A stretch of 64,000 nt of DNA, taken from assembly GCF_003065485.1 (NCBI RefSeq), contig NZ_CP026951.1:2356001-2420000 (forward strand). The letters are read 5' to 3'. The notes beneath the pieces are model-generated. The model did no database searches. It was not told the origin of the DNA and saw only the letters and a program-made list of their open reading frames with translations. Position numbers and translations under genes: made by a program. Every line of letters begins with the position of its first letter. The stretch's first letter is position 1. Of this stretch, positions 34,871 to 43,190 are shown piece after piece. The DNA comes from Salinibacterium hongtaonis (GTDB lineage: Bacteria > Actinomycetota > Actinomycetes > Actinomycetales > Microbacteriaceae).

Positions 34871-35641
34871 TTAGCGCGACGTGATCTTGCAGTACGCGAG
34901 AGCCGATTTGTATGCGGAGTCGTCGAGTTCGATTGATTCTGAGTTCGTGCGGACGGCGGGCTCATCGAAGCCGACGTCGAGTTGGCGCATCCAGTAGGCC
35001 CAGCAGGTGCCGCCCCCGCCGGCTGGCTGTCCGTGCTTGGTGCCGAATTCGATCCCGAGTGGGACTGTGCCGTCGTCGAGCTCGATCTTCGTGCGCAGTA
35101 GTGTCGCGATTGCCGTCGTGATCTCACGGTCGTTTCCGGTGAGGTGACCGAGCGTGAGTTCCTCGGGCAACCCGTCGATTTCTTCGGCCAGCTTGTTGAG
35201 GGCGGCGATCGTCTCCATCTTCGTGATGTCGACCCACCAACCCTCGGGAAAGCTGATCGTGTAGAGTTCGCGGCCCTCTCGGAACGCGGTGGGCAACCAG
35301 CTGGCCCTCATCGTACCCAGGGCATTCCACTCTTCGACGATCTGATTCCAGTAGTCGTCGAGCGGCATACCGATAGCGTCGGCCGCGGGCTGAAGCGCTC
35401 GCTTCTGCTCCATCGCGACCGTGCGGTAGTAGGCAAGGACCTCCATGTAAGCAGTGAGCTTGTCGGAACTGGCGTAGATTGTGCGTCCGAGAGTGTCGTA
35501 GCGACTCCAGGCCCCGACGTCGTCACCTTCGCGAACAGGAGGATCGAAAGGACCGAGTGATTCGCGCGCGATCCGAAACGCAGAGACCGGGCCCGCCGTA
35601 AGGACGAGCCCGGTTTTCTTGCATATGCGGTTGTCTGCCAC
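34871..35641 (-). CDS. RES-domain toxin (NAD+ phosphorylase family)
   Basis: 256 residues from a GTG. The RES signature pieces are present: an Arg in AFRIARE, the Tyr/Ser-bearing WSRYDTLGRTIYASS block, and an acidic Glu in MEVLAYYR. Proteins of this family degrade cellular NAD+ and stop growth. It is longer than the compact RES toxins (around 150-230 residues), with an extended C-terminal half ending in a Trp-rich WAYWMRQLDVG segment. The gene follows its antitoxin by 13 bases. Confidence 0.85.
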   Translation of the reverse strand: MADNRICKKTGLVLTAGPVSAFRIARESLGPFDPPVREGDDVGAWSRYDTLGRTIYASSDKLTAYMEVLAYYRTVAMEQKRALQPAADAIGMPLDDYWNQIVEEWNALGTMRASWLPTAFREGRELYTISFPEGWWVDITKMETIAALNKLAEEIDGLPEELTLGHLTGNDREITTAIATLLRTKIELDDGTVPLGIEFGTKHGQPAGGGGTCWAYWMRQLDVGFDEPAVRTNSESIELDDSAYKSALAYCKITSR

Positions 35642-35654
35642 TGGCTACCCGGCC

Positions 35655-36062
35655 TCAGCCGCTGAACGAGTCGTCGACGAGTGCCTGGGCGGCGTTGCTG
35701 GCTTCCTTATACCGTCCCTCGCGGATCGCGTTCACGGGAGTGTCGTAGTCGAGCCAGGGGTTGGCACCGATGAACCAGAGGCGTGCAACATGCTCACCCT
35801 CGGCCTCGACGACCTTTTGCCATTGCTCGTAAGCGAACGTAAGCCTGCGGACCGCCTCGGCGCGCGGTGCGGAACCGCCTTCCTTCGCCCACTTGTGGGA
35901 GATCTTGGTGTCCTTCGACCCGGCCAGAGTAGCGACGAGAGTGCCGCCGAGCGCCGCATTCAAGCGGCGCGTGATCTCGCGCACATCGAGCTGAATCGTT
36001 CGGTGGTAGGCGCTTGCTCTTTGGGTTTTGTTACCGGTGCTATTCACCGTCTTAGTGGCCAT
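35655..36062 (-). CDS. Xre/MbcA/ParS-type antitoxin of the RES toxin
   Basis: 135 residues. The N-terminal half (about 20-70) is a helical, HTH-like DNA-binding region; the C-terminal half matches the antitoxin toxin-binding domain (DUF2384), with LWFIGANPWLDYDTPVNAI and the REGRYKEASNAAQALV helix. Antitoxin first, toxin second, same strand, is the standard order for this type II family. It should neutralise the RES protein and repress its own promoter upstream of 36062. Confidence 0.88.
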   Translation of the reverse strand: MATKTVNSTGNKTQRASAYHRTIQLDVREITRRLNAALGGTLVATLAGSKDTKISHKWAKEGGSAPRAEAVRRLTFAYEQWQKVVEAEGEHVARLWFIGANPWLDYDTPVNAIREGRYKEASNAAQALVDDSFSG

Positions 36063-36673
36063 TTGGGGCCTCGTTTCGATTTGGCGATTAGATCTAGCCT
36101 ACGCGTGAGGTACTGAAATGTCTATTGTCTATCCACCTAAAAGCAACCATAAAACTCCTCGTAATCACAAGAGTAGTCTTTGGGTTGGCCCGGGTGAAGC
36201 CTGCTGGCGTAGGCAACTCACAGCCGAACTTACAAACGAATGCGAACCTCAGAAGCATGCCAGATGAGGCGTCTTTCTTGGGGTCTCGTCGATAGCTGAC
36301 GAGCTTGCTCAGCGACTAGTGCGCTAGGTGCTTGGTTAAGGCGCTCAGCTAGGATAGCGCGAAGCTCGCGCACTGAAGGGTGTCAAGGGCTTCGAGGATC
36401 TTGGACGTCTGCCAGACGAGGTTGCGGTTGCCAGTGCTGATCTCGGTGAAAATCCTGGCGTCGATGACTCGGTCGCGCCCGCCAATGGCGCATTGCGATG
36501 GTCCGAAACATGATCGATTAGCCGCACTCGGCGCTTTTACCTATCGCCGTCACAGAACGGATCGATAGTCTCGAACTGTGCGTGCGCGATGCCTGCTGAG
36601 CGAGTATAGAACTGTGGGCGAAACTGATGGAGGCGACCACACCCGTCATGAGCGCTGGAACACGATCCTCCGA
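36063..36673. other. Long A/T-richer intergenic region with a regulator fragment
   Basis: Some 610 bases without a supported gene; composition is visibly more A/T-rich than the chromosome, especially 36100-36260. The left end carries the promoter side of the RES/Xre operon. On the minus strand 36349-36470 encodes RIFTEISTGNRNLVWQTSK and ILEALDTL before a stop, resembling the C-terminal HTH part of a HipB-like antitoxin, with no start. I read it as a gene fragment. Confidence 0.45.
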
Positions 36674-37801
36674 CTACGGAACTCGCAGTTCTTTAAGCGG
36701 ATCCCGAGTGGCCGCTACCCAGGCTGGAACTACAGCGGCAAGCACCCCGACCGCGACCGCAAACACCCCAACGGCGATAAAGTAGTCGACTCCCGGAAGC
36801 GGATCGCCGGATAAGAGCAGACCGGTTAATGCACCGGCGCTGCCAAAGAACGCGCCTACAGCAGCGAGAGCTGCCACCTGGATAAGGAGCAACATGACAA
36901 TGAACGACTGCGAAGCGCCTAACGCGCGTCTACGCCCGAAGTCTTTTCGTCTAAGCATCACGAGGCCGTAGAGAATCGCCGCTACTAGAACCCCGGTCAA
37001 CGCAAAGACAGCAACGACCAGCTCTCGCCCGAAACTGCCCAGCTGCTGCTCAATTATTGCTCGAAGATCTGCCAGATCCTCACTCGTCGAGATTGTGATC
37101 GTAGACGGATCGCTGACGCCCAGCACAGATTGCACCGCCTGCGAAACAGGGGCGATGAGATCGGGCCGCGCTGCGACAACGACCAACACCGCGACTGGAG
37201 CGGGCTCCGATCGATCGAATTGAGACGGCACAACGATGACGGGTTCGAGGAACGCGAGGTAGCCCGGCGTTTGGACTTCGCCCGCCAGGTCAAAATCTCT
37301 ACCCAGGAGCGTTGTGACGTTTCCAACGCCGTCAGTCATTCCGAGTAGTTCGAGAGCATCGATACTCGCCCAGGCGGAAGGTTCGACGTTCTCCGGCGGT
37401 GGCATCCCACCTGGCAGGCCGTCGCCCCACGCCAACCTCAAGGGGACATTGGCGCCATCTGCAACTAGAGCATTCTGGACATCAATTGGGGGACTAAATC
37501 CCCCACTCCAATCAATCCCGTCCACGTGAGCTAACCGGTCAAGGACTGATGTTGTCAGGCCTGAGGAAGGTTCCGCCCTTACGATGATCGACCTAGTGCC
37601 AGCAGAGTCGACTGAGCTAAGGACAGACTGCTCCGCGCCGGCGGTCCTGCCCGAAGTTAGCAACACGACCGCGCACATTCCCGCAACCATGATTATGGTA
37701 ATCATTGAAGCGACCGGCTGGGCCATTGCAGAGGCGATCGACTCTCTCCCGATTGCTCCCAAACGGCGCCGGATGCTCAAAGATCTATCCGACGATCGCA
37801 T
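36674..37801 (-). CDS. ABC transporter permease, MacB/FtsX type
   Basis: 375 residues: one N-terminal transmembrane helix (about 30-50), a large extracytoplasmic domain (about 50-265), then three helices with the FtsX-like LRRKDFGRRRALGASQSF loop between the first two. The C terminus ends AWVAATRDPLKELRVP as in MacB-type permeases. It overlaps the ATPase gene by 25 bases. With the ATPase and (broken) adaptor it would export a lipoprotein, peptide or drug. Confidence 0.85.
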   Translation of the reverse strand: MRSSDRSLSIRRRLGAIGRESIASAMAQPVASMITIIMVAGMCAVVLLTSGRTAGAEQSVLSSVDSAGTRSIIVRAEPSSGLTTSVLDRLAHVDGIDWSGGFSPPIDVQNALVADGANVPLRLAWGDGLPGGMPPPENVEPSAWASIDALELLGMTDGVGNVTTLLGRDFDLAGEVQTPGYLAFLEPVIVVPSQFDRSEPAPVAVLVVVAARPDLIAPVSQAVQSVLGVSDPSTITISTSEDLADLRAIIEQQLGSFGRELVVAVFALTGVLVAAILYGLVMLRRKDFGRRRALGASQSFIVMLLLIQVAALAAVGAFFGSAGALTGLLLSGDPLPGVDYFIAVGVFAVAVGVLAAVVPAWVAATRDPLKELRVP

Positions 37802-38409
37802 CGCGAAACCAGTTCCGGATCATGCGTAACAACGATGACGGCGGCGCCGGAACGCGCTTTATCCTGGAACGCGTCAACCACCAGAGCTGACGAGATGGGG
37901 TCGAGGTTCCCGGTCGGCTCATCTGCGAGGAGAATTGGAGGATCATTTATGAGCGCTCGACAGAGCGCAATGCGTTGCGCTTGTCCACCTGATACCTGCC
38001 CCGGTCTTGCATCCGCCCTAAACTCAACTCCGAATCTGCTCATGAGTTCCTTGGCTCGCTCTTGAGAATCCCGTCGCGAATCGCCGCGATACAGTGCCGG
38101 CTCAATTACGTTGTCCAGCACTGTGCGGGTCGGATCAAGTGCAGCATCTTGAAACACAAAGCCGAACAAGCTGGACCGCAGTCCCGCCCGAGTTCGATCG
38201 TTGAGAGCCGAAACGTGTCTTCCATCTACTCGCACTTCTCCGCCATCAGGGCGAAGCATCAATCCAAGAATGTACAGCAATGTTGATTTTCCTCGGCCAG
38301 ACGGACCCGTGACCGCGACAACCTCGCCTGCCGAAAATGTTGCAGACCAGCCCTCCAATATGCGAGTTGAATTTCCGTATCCAAAGGAGATATCTCGGGC
38401 CTCGATCAC
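37777..38409 (-). CDS. ABC transporter ATP-binding protein, MacB/LolD type
   Basis: 210 residues with Walker A GPSGRGKST, the ABC signature VSGGQAQRIALCRAL and Walker B ILLADEPTGNLD, plus the H-loop THD. The second Gly of Walker A (GxSGxGKST) is kept. The LADEPTGNLD form is typical of the MacB/LolD subfamily. It overlaps the adaptor remnant by four bases and the permease by 25. Confidence 0.9.
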   Translation of the reverse strand: MIEARDISFGYGNSTRILEGWSATFSAGEVVAVTGPSGRGKSTLLYILGLMLRPDGGEVRVDGRHVSALNDRTRAGLRSSLFGFVFQDAALDPTRTVLDNVIEPALYRGDSRRDSQERAKELMSRFGVEFRADARPGQVSGGQAQRIALCRALINDPPILLADEPTGNLDPISSALVVDAFQDKARSGAAVIVVTHDPELVSRCDRRIDL

Positions 38410-38830
38410 GATCTGCCGGCGCTCACAGGCACCCGAACTTTTGCACCCTCGCTCACACCCTCGATGACCGAGAGGCCTCTCGCACTCGCGACTACAGTCA
38501 CCTCATGTTTCCGACCGTCATCGTCAATAACTGCGATCGTTCCGTCGGCCTTCGTAAGCAGTGCCGCGGCCGGGACCACTAGCCCGACCGTAGGTTCGGT
38601 TGTCATCCCACCGCGAGATTGGAGCCAACCGTCGTCGACGGCCACTCAACCTTGGTGTTGAGCGCAATACTCGCACCAACTTCACCTGTAACTACCTCGA
38701 CAAGGGTGTGCTGCTCGGACTCCAAGATGTCTACGGGAGCTCGGAAGACAACGCTTCCTGCCCAACCCAATAGAGCGCCAGCTAGAGCTGCCGAAACGCC
38801 CACCCAAAGCAATTGCACCCGCTTGCGCAC
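38406..38830 (-). pseudogene. Periplasmic-adaptor-like (HlyD/MacA) gene, internally deleted and frameshifted
   Basis: The first frame (from 38830) gives a transmembrane anchor and the start of a secretion adaptor, MRKRVQLLWVGVSAALAGA..., LVEVVTGEVGASI, ending at a stop after about 75 residues. A second frame (to 38406) gives the final adaptor strands, VGLVVPAAALLTKADG then VSEGAKVRVPVS. The whole middle (lipoyl and hairpin regions, more than 150 residues in relatives) is absent, and the two ends are out of frame. The operon therefore lacks a working adaptor. Confidence 0.75.
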
Positions 38831-38919
38831 TTGCCCCTCCTCTCAAGCCAGTTCCTCGAACTGGGGCAATGCATGACCAGTGAATCTAGTTGGCTCTCCG
38901 GCCTATGAATATCGCCTAG

Positions 38920-39552
38920 CTATCCATAAAGCCGCTCCGGGTCCTGTGGACACTTTGCGTTGAGTTCTTCCCAATCTTCCACGGTGGACATCACATCGGA
39001 ATAGGGGGTCCATCCGTCGGCGGTCCCAAAACTACTCGAAAAACTCTGGAAGCTGGGCGCTTGAGCGATCTCATAGCCTTCGTCTTCCAAACAAGGCGTA
39101 AGCGTGTCCAAGAAGTACTTGTAGAGGAAACTCATCTGCGAGTCATTGAGCGCTACCGTAAACCGAGGATCAACCGGATACTTCGCAGCACAGCGATAGG
39201 TTGCGATTTCTGTGGCCTCTTCCTGACCCTCAGGGACGTGCTGGCTTACCCCGCCGCCCTCACCCGACGCTGGGAATCCCTCGTCGGTGCGGCATTTTGC
39301 GCTGACGGTGGGCCACTCATCTAGAGTCACAAATCGAATCTTGTCCACGACGGGTCGAACCGCATTCGGAAACTCGGCAAGTATCGCTGCCCAATGCTCA
39401 TCGAGTGCGGCAGTTGTCAAGGCCGACTCTTCGCCGGAAGTCAGCTCCGGAACTACCGGGACCTCTTCCGCGGGAGCGCAGCCAACCATCGCCAACGCCA
39501 TCGCGGCTGCCGCTAACACGATCCCAAAGTTACGCAGTCGAGCCTGACGCAT
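38920..39552 (-). CDS. Hypothetical lipoprotein at the head of the efflux operon
   Basis: 210 residues from the ATG at 39552, which has GGAG eight bases upstream (a start at 39579 lacks this). The signal peptide ends in a lipobox MVGC (Cys near residue 25). The mature part is acidic, with four further Cys residues (KCRTDE, RCAAKY, PCLEDE, KCPQD) likely in disulfides, and no recognised domain. It lies 89 bases upstream of the adaptor remnant and could be the exported or sensing partner of the ABC system. Confidence 0.7.
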   Translation of the reverse strand: MRQARLRNFGIVLAAAAMALAMVGCAPAEEVPVVPELTSGEESALTTAALDEHWAAILAEFPNAVRPVVDKIRFVTLDEWPTVSAKCRTDEGFPASGEGGGVSQHVPEGQEEATEIATYRCAAKYPVDPRFTVALNDSQMSFLYKYFLDTLTPCLEDEGYEIAQAPSFQSFSSSFGTADGWTPYSDVMSTVEDWEELNAKCPQDPERLYG

Positions 39553-39752
39553 CACACTCACTCCATGTTCCAGTTCCATTGAGACAAAAACAAACGCAAC
39601 TGGAGTCTAGGCAGGGATCTACCCCCTAGCCCCAAACCACCCGCGCGCTACATCGAAGGAATCATCATTTGATGCAGAATCTCTCTTTCGATTGCTTCGG
39701 CCCAGCCGCAGTGCATAACTTCCGGAGAAATGTTCGTTATCAAAGGAGAAGC

Positions 39753-40250
39753 GTGAACAAGACACTGCTATCAGCACTCGCCGGGCATTGGTGGGCGAGA
39801 GCTCTCATCGTCGTAGCCGTAACCGTCGTCTGGTTTATGGCAGCGAGCTACTTAGGCGGGGTGGGGCATTTCGCAAGGAACCATGGCACACAACTTGACG
39901 CCATCGGCTGGCTCACCGCTGGTGTGATCGGGCTCGGAACGTATGCTGCGCTGTCGCTTATCCGCACGGAACGGTATGGCTATCTGCTGCCGGGGTGGGC
40001 GTTCGCGCTCCCGGGTGTCTTCAGCTTTGCCAACTTCGTAATAATAGTTTCCTTCGACCCGCAGCAACCCCCACCTGAAGTTTGGGCGCCGTACATCTGG
40101 TACCCCCTCACCCTGGGCGTAATTGCAGCGGTGTTGGCACACCGTCACATACGGAAGCTCAGAACCGTTACCGCTGTAGCCGCGATAGCGATTGCGGTTC
40201 TGCCATGGCCGGTGTTTTTCGTTGTCCTGGTTCAACGCGGCTGCTGTTAG
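39753..40250 (+). CDS. Hypothetical four-helix membrane protein
   Basis: 165 residues from a GTG with AAGGAG just upstream. It has four hydrophobic segments and a short basic loop. I do not recognise the family. A truncated paralogue lies at 41886-42060, sharing WWARxLIxxAxTVxWFM and the following GYFAR-type loop. The gene is isolated on the plus strand among minus-strand island genes, followed by about 280 bases (40251-40531) in which I see nothing. Confidence 0.6.
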   Translation: MNKTLLSALAGHWWARALIVVAVTVVWFMAASYLGGVGHFARNHGTQLDAIGWLTAGVIGLGTYAALSLIRTERYGYLLPGWAFALPGVFSFANFVIIVSFDPQQPPPEVWAPYIWYPLTLGVIAAVLAHRHIRKLRTVTAVAAIAIAVLPWPVFFVVLVQRGCC

Positions 40251-40531
40251 CGACACGCGCGAATATGACTAAATTGGGACTATCCACTCAAGCCTTGTTC
40301 ATTCGCGCACTGACATTTTGCGCACCGATCATCAGGTGAGGTCTACCCCGCTCAACGGCCCAAAGGAACTGCCTCAGGTGGGAGTTGAGGCGCTGCGAGA
40401 TGACTCCGTCCGACGCTTTCCTCGTTCCAGAAGACGAAGCACCTCCCCCGAGCCTTCGAGCACCGAGAGTCAGGGATTCTTTGCCACAGGGAGCACAATC
40501 GGGCTTCACTACGAACTTGCACCATGGCAAG

Positions 40532-41074
40532 TCACGCTGCTCTCACGACAGAACGGTGCTGGCCGAGCCGTCCTCCCTTGAGCACGAGGGCGCCACGGAG
40601 CGTGGGGACCACGAGTCTGACGGTGTCCGCTGCAGTCTCGACGTCGACGTTGATGGTCTGCTGGAGTGCGCGGGTGCCGCCAGATATCCCGAACAGAGGT
40701 CGGCCCTGGCAGCGGTGTCGTCGCCAGATCGACTGTCGGTCCGAGCACATGACGTCGACCCGGTCGGCACCTCGATCGAAGCGGTATGCATGTTTGGTGC
40801 TGTCATCCAGGACGTAGCCGGCTGCGGCCAATAGCGCAGCCGCCTCGGCGAATGTGATCGCCTGGGTCTCAAGGTGGAGGGCCGAGTCCACATCCACTGT
40901 CGCGCGCGGCGACGGCAACCCGGCTAGTTCAGCGTGCAGCTTCACCATCAGACCGCCGACGAGTGTCCACGAGTTTTGCGGGAGCACGCGAGCGAGCTCG
41001 AAGGCAGAGGGCCACGGCGACTCTTCCCATGCGCCAGATCGAGCGTCGACGCTGACCAGCGGACGGGCGCTCAT
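40532..41074 (-). CDS. Nucleotidyltransferase-fold protein, candidate toxin (AbiEii-like), possibly C-terminally truncated
   Basis: 180 residues from the ATG at 41074, which overlaps the HTH gene stop (ATGA). The segment WTLVGGLMVKLHAELAG followed by RATVDVDSAL gives the GG...DxD pattern of minimal nucleotidyltransferases, and GALVLKGGR resembles the Lys segment of AbiEii-like proteins. The protein stops soon after this, shorter than relatives (about 250-300 residues), so the C terminus may be lost. Pairing with an HTH partner upstream is the AbiE-like toxin-antitoxin arrangement. A decayed copy is at 5056-5205. Confidence 0.65.
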   Translation of the reverse strand: MSARPLVSVDARSGAWEESPWPSAFELARVLPQNSWTLVGGLMVKLHAELAGLPSPRATVDVDSALHLETQAITFAEAAALLAAAGYVLDDSTKHAYRFDRGADRVDVMCSDRQSIWRRHRCQGRPLFGISGGTRALQQTINVDVETAADTVRLVVPTLRGALVLKGGRLGQHRSVVRAA

Positions 41075-41679
41075 ACGGCTCTCTGTGCGGCTGATAGCCA
41101 TTCGGCGGCCGCCGAGCACTCCCGTGCATCGCCGTACGCAAACAGCGCCATGGCCTCGAGCACTTTGCGGTGCATCTCGGCACCTTCAACGACGGCGATA
41201 TCGCCCGAATCGTCGAGGCCGAGACGCGCTCGCCTGGCTGCGCGCGTAGCATCTTCCGCAATCAGAACACCAAGGCCCCCTCCTGAGGAGAGGCCACGCT
41301 CAGCGTCCAACGTTGAACGGAAGGTCTTCTTGATCTCGTCGCTTACGGCACGCCTTAACGTCACACGACCACGGAGGATCTGACCGGCAAGCACTCCGAC
41401 CTCAGCGCTACGGATGCGCTGCTTGAGCCGGCTTCGCTCGGTGCTGGTGAGCATCGTGGTCGCCCCTGTCGCAAGGAGATCAAGGGCAGCCTCTTGCGTT
41501 GTGCTCGACCAGTCGCGGCCGCGGTGCGATGTTCGCTCGAGTGCCTGCAGCTGTCGCTGCGAGAACGCGTGCGCCGCGCCAACCTTTGCGGCAACAATGC
41601 GCCCACTAGCGGCCGCGCGCCGCACCTGCCGGGAGCTGACGCCCAGCTTTTTGGCGGCCTGCGAAGCGGACAAGGACAT
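41071..41679 (-). CDS. HTH protein, candidate antitoxin/autoregulator of the nucleotidyltransferase
   Basis: 202 residues. The N terminus SASQAAKKLGVSSRQVRRAA followed by SGRIVAAKVG is a MerR/excisionase-like helix-turn-helix; the rest is helical with a LSSGGGLGVLIAEDATR segment. It begins directly at the edge of a perfect palindrome (41680-41711), the expected place for an autoregulatory site, and its stop overlaps the start of the nucleotidyltransferase. I infer an antitoxin role from this order. The family is not one I can name. Confidence 0.65.
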   Translation of the reverse strand: MSLSASQAAKKLGVSSRQVRRAAASGRIVAAKVGAAHAFSQRQLQALERTSHRGRDWSSTTQEAALDLLATGATTMLTSTERSRLKQRIRSAEVGVLAGQILRGRVTLRRAVSDEIKKTFRSTLDAERGLSSGGGLGVLIAEDATRAARRARLGLDDSGDIAVVEGAEMHRKVLEAMALFAYGDARECSAAAEWLSAAQRAV

Positions 41680-41711
41680 ACATATATAGTCCCTTGTCGG
41701 ACTATATATGT
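41680..41711. promoter_or_regulatory. Perfect palindromic operator of the HTH/nucleotidyltransferase pair
   Basis: Thirteen-base arms ACATATATAGTCC (41680-41692) and its exact complement (41699-41711) are separated by six bases. The left arm abuts the HTH gene ATG. The A/T-rich TATATA core could double as the -10 region, so binding would block transcription. Confidence 0.75.
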
Positions 41712-41730
41712 CAATCAAATCCTGTAGGCT

Positions 41731-41774
41731 CATCCAGACGGATGCGGGTGTCTGTCACTGGCTATGGCGATTCT
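41731..41774 (+). repeat. Imperfect 44-bp direct repeat, left copy
   Basis: Matches 46302-46345 at 39 of 44 positions in the same orientation. It begins with a small palindrome CATCCAGACGGATG. The two copies frame the secreted-protein/ABC operon inside the island. The right copy ends exactly at the zinc-ribbon gene stop. Confidence 0.7.
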
Positions 41775-41885
41775 TCCGCTGAAGCCACGGGTGGATCGAC
41801 GCTGCAGGTCTGGGCTGCTCTTAGCGGCAAGAACGGCAACCTCTATCACGTGAGCGCGCCGAAGAAGGTAGTTCTGCCCGCGTCC

Positions 41886-42060
41886 GGGCTAGTGCCTGTG
41901 CTCGGGCGATGGTGGGCGAGGTCGCTCATCGCTATTGCAACCACTGTTCTCTGGTTTATGGTGGCCAATTGCCTGGGGCGAGTGGGGTACTTCGCGCGGT
42001 ATCGGGGCACCGACGCTGACGTTGCCCTATGGCTCGCGGTTGGCACTATTGGCCTCGGCC
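41886..42060 (+). pseudogene. Fragment of a paralogue of the membrane protein at 39753
   Basis: The plus frame encodes GRWWARSLIAIATTVLWFMV then ANCLGRVGYFARYRG, closely similar to residues 13-60 of the protein at 39753 (GHWWARALIVVAVTVVWFM, SYLGGVGHFARNHG). Similarity ends abruptly near 42060 at the 3' end of the convergent gene, so one gene has been joined to another by deletion. Confidence 0.75.
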
Positions 42061-42444
42061 CGATGCGGCAGGAACAGCCTCGACGGCGTCTACTGCAGCG
42101 ACAGCATCCACGGCTTCGACACCGGGGCGCTCCGCGTAGGCGGTGCTCTCCCAACCTTCGTCGCCGGGAAGGGCGATGCTCGTGACTGCCACGAGCGCTT
42201 GGTCTGAGCTGGCGACAGAGACGCCGGCACTCTTAGTAGCCGCGGCGCTGTCCTTGAGAGCTGTGGCGCACTGACGAGCGGCCTCTTCTGCAGTGGCCCT
42301 GGCCACGCCGACAGAGACAGCAGTGATGCCGCCGGCGAGCACCAGAGCACCCGCAGCGAGGATGGCCACGAGGCGCCGGCTATATCGCGGCGACTTTGGG
42401 CCGGGGCCTGCGCCAGGGTTGTCGGCGCTGAGCTTGTCAGTCAT
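42046..42444 (-). CDS. Hypothetical membrane-anchored protein, probably truncated
   Basis: 132 residues from the ATG at 42444 with AAGGAG nine bases upstream. A basic N terminus, one transmembrane helix (about 25-48), an Ala-rich extracytoplasmic part, then an AVDAVAAVDAVEAV repeat. The last codons lie in the junction with the membrane-protein fragment at 41886-42060, so the natural C terminus is probably missing. It follows the ABC operon by about 100 bases on the same strand. Confidence 0.55.
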   Translation of the reverse strand: MTDKLSADNPGAGPGPKSPRYSRRLVAILAAGALVLAGGITAVSVGVARATAEEAARQCATALKDSAAATKSAGVSVASSDQALVAVTSIALPGDEGWESTAYAERPGVEAVDAVAAVDAVEAVPAASGRGQ

Positions 42445-42545
42445 GGTCGTCATCTCCTTCTGGCTCAGGGGCCACCCTCCCGGGTACCCGAAAATGCTTG
42501 ACAATCCAGCGAACACCAGGCGGTGGTGGGCTATGAGTCCGGCAG

Positions 42546-43190
42546 TCAGGCCACGGTGTCTGCCCTGATTTTTCCTCCGTTGATGGTGATGATCGAGTCG
42601 CAAATCGCGTCGATCTCGCTGCGGTGGTGGCTGGTCATGACGATGGTGGTTCCTGATTCGGATTTGGCGCGCAGCAGCGTGGTGATGTTCTGGACTGATT
42701 CTTCGTCGAGGGCGTTGAAGGGTTCATCGAGCAGGAGTACCTCCGGACTTTCGATGAAGGCCTGAGCAAGAGCGAGCTTCTGTTTCATGCCGAGCGAGAA
42801 GGTGCGAACACGTTGACGTGAGCGCGGGTCGAGCCCGACATCGTCCAGCACGGCTTCACAGTCGGCGCGTGTGTCGCGCTTTCGGATGGCGGCCAGGTCG
42901 AGCAAGTTGTCGATCGCCGAGAGTCCGGCAAGGTAGGCGGGGCCATTGATGGAAATGCCGAACCGATCCGGAAAGGTTCGATCGGCGGAGAGTAGCGACG
43001 AGTCGATCGACACGCTGCCCGTATCGGGGGCGATCAGTCCGCACAGCATCTGCAGCAGCACAGATTTCCCTGAGCCGTTGGGCCCGCAGAGACCGTAGCT
43101 GCGCCCGCGCTCGATCGTCAGCGAAACATCCGCCAGCACGGTTTGTCCCTTGAATGATTTGGATGCGTTGCGGACGTCAATGATGGACAC
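42546..43190 (-). CDS. ABC transporter ATP-binding protein
   Basis: 214 residues from a GTG lying 14 bases inside the end of the upstream permease gene. Walker A GPNGSGKSV, signature FSLGMKQKLALAQAF and Walker B EVLLLDEPFNALD mark it as an ABC-2-type export or immunity ATPase (BcrA/CcmA group). A longer frame upstream of the GTG is Ser/Pro-rich and overlaps the permease, so it is rejected. It partners the two membrane proteins upstream. Confidence 0.9.
   Translation of the reverse strand: MSIIDVRNASKSFKGQTVLADVSLTIERGRSYGLCGPNGSGKSVLLQMLCGLIAPDTGSVSIDSSLLSADRTFPDRFGISINGPAYLAGLSAIDNLLDLAAIRKRDTRADCEAVLDDVGLDPRSRQRVRTFSLGMKQKLALAQAFIESPEVLLLDEPFNALDEESVQNITTLLRAKSESGTTIVMTSHHRSEIDAICDSIITINGGKIRADTVA

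Noticed and set aside
40288-40530. 80-codon minus frame downstream of the nucleotidyltransferase
   Set aside because: It could be a lost C terminus, but neither composition nor motifs connect it to the nucleotidyltransferase family.
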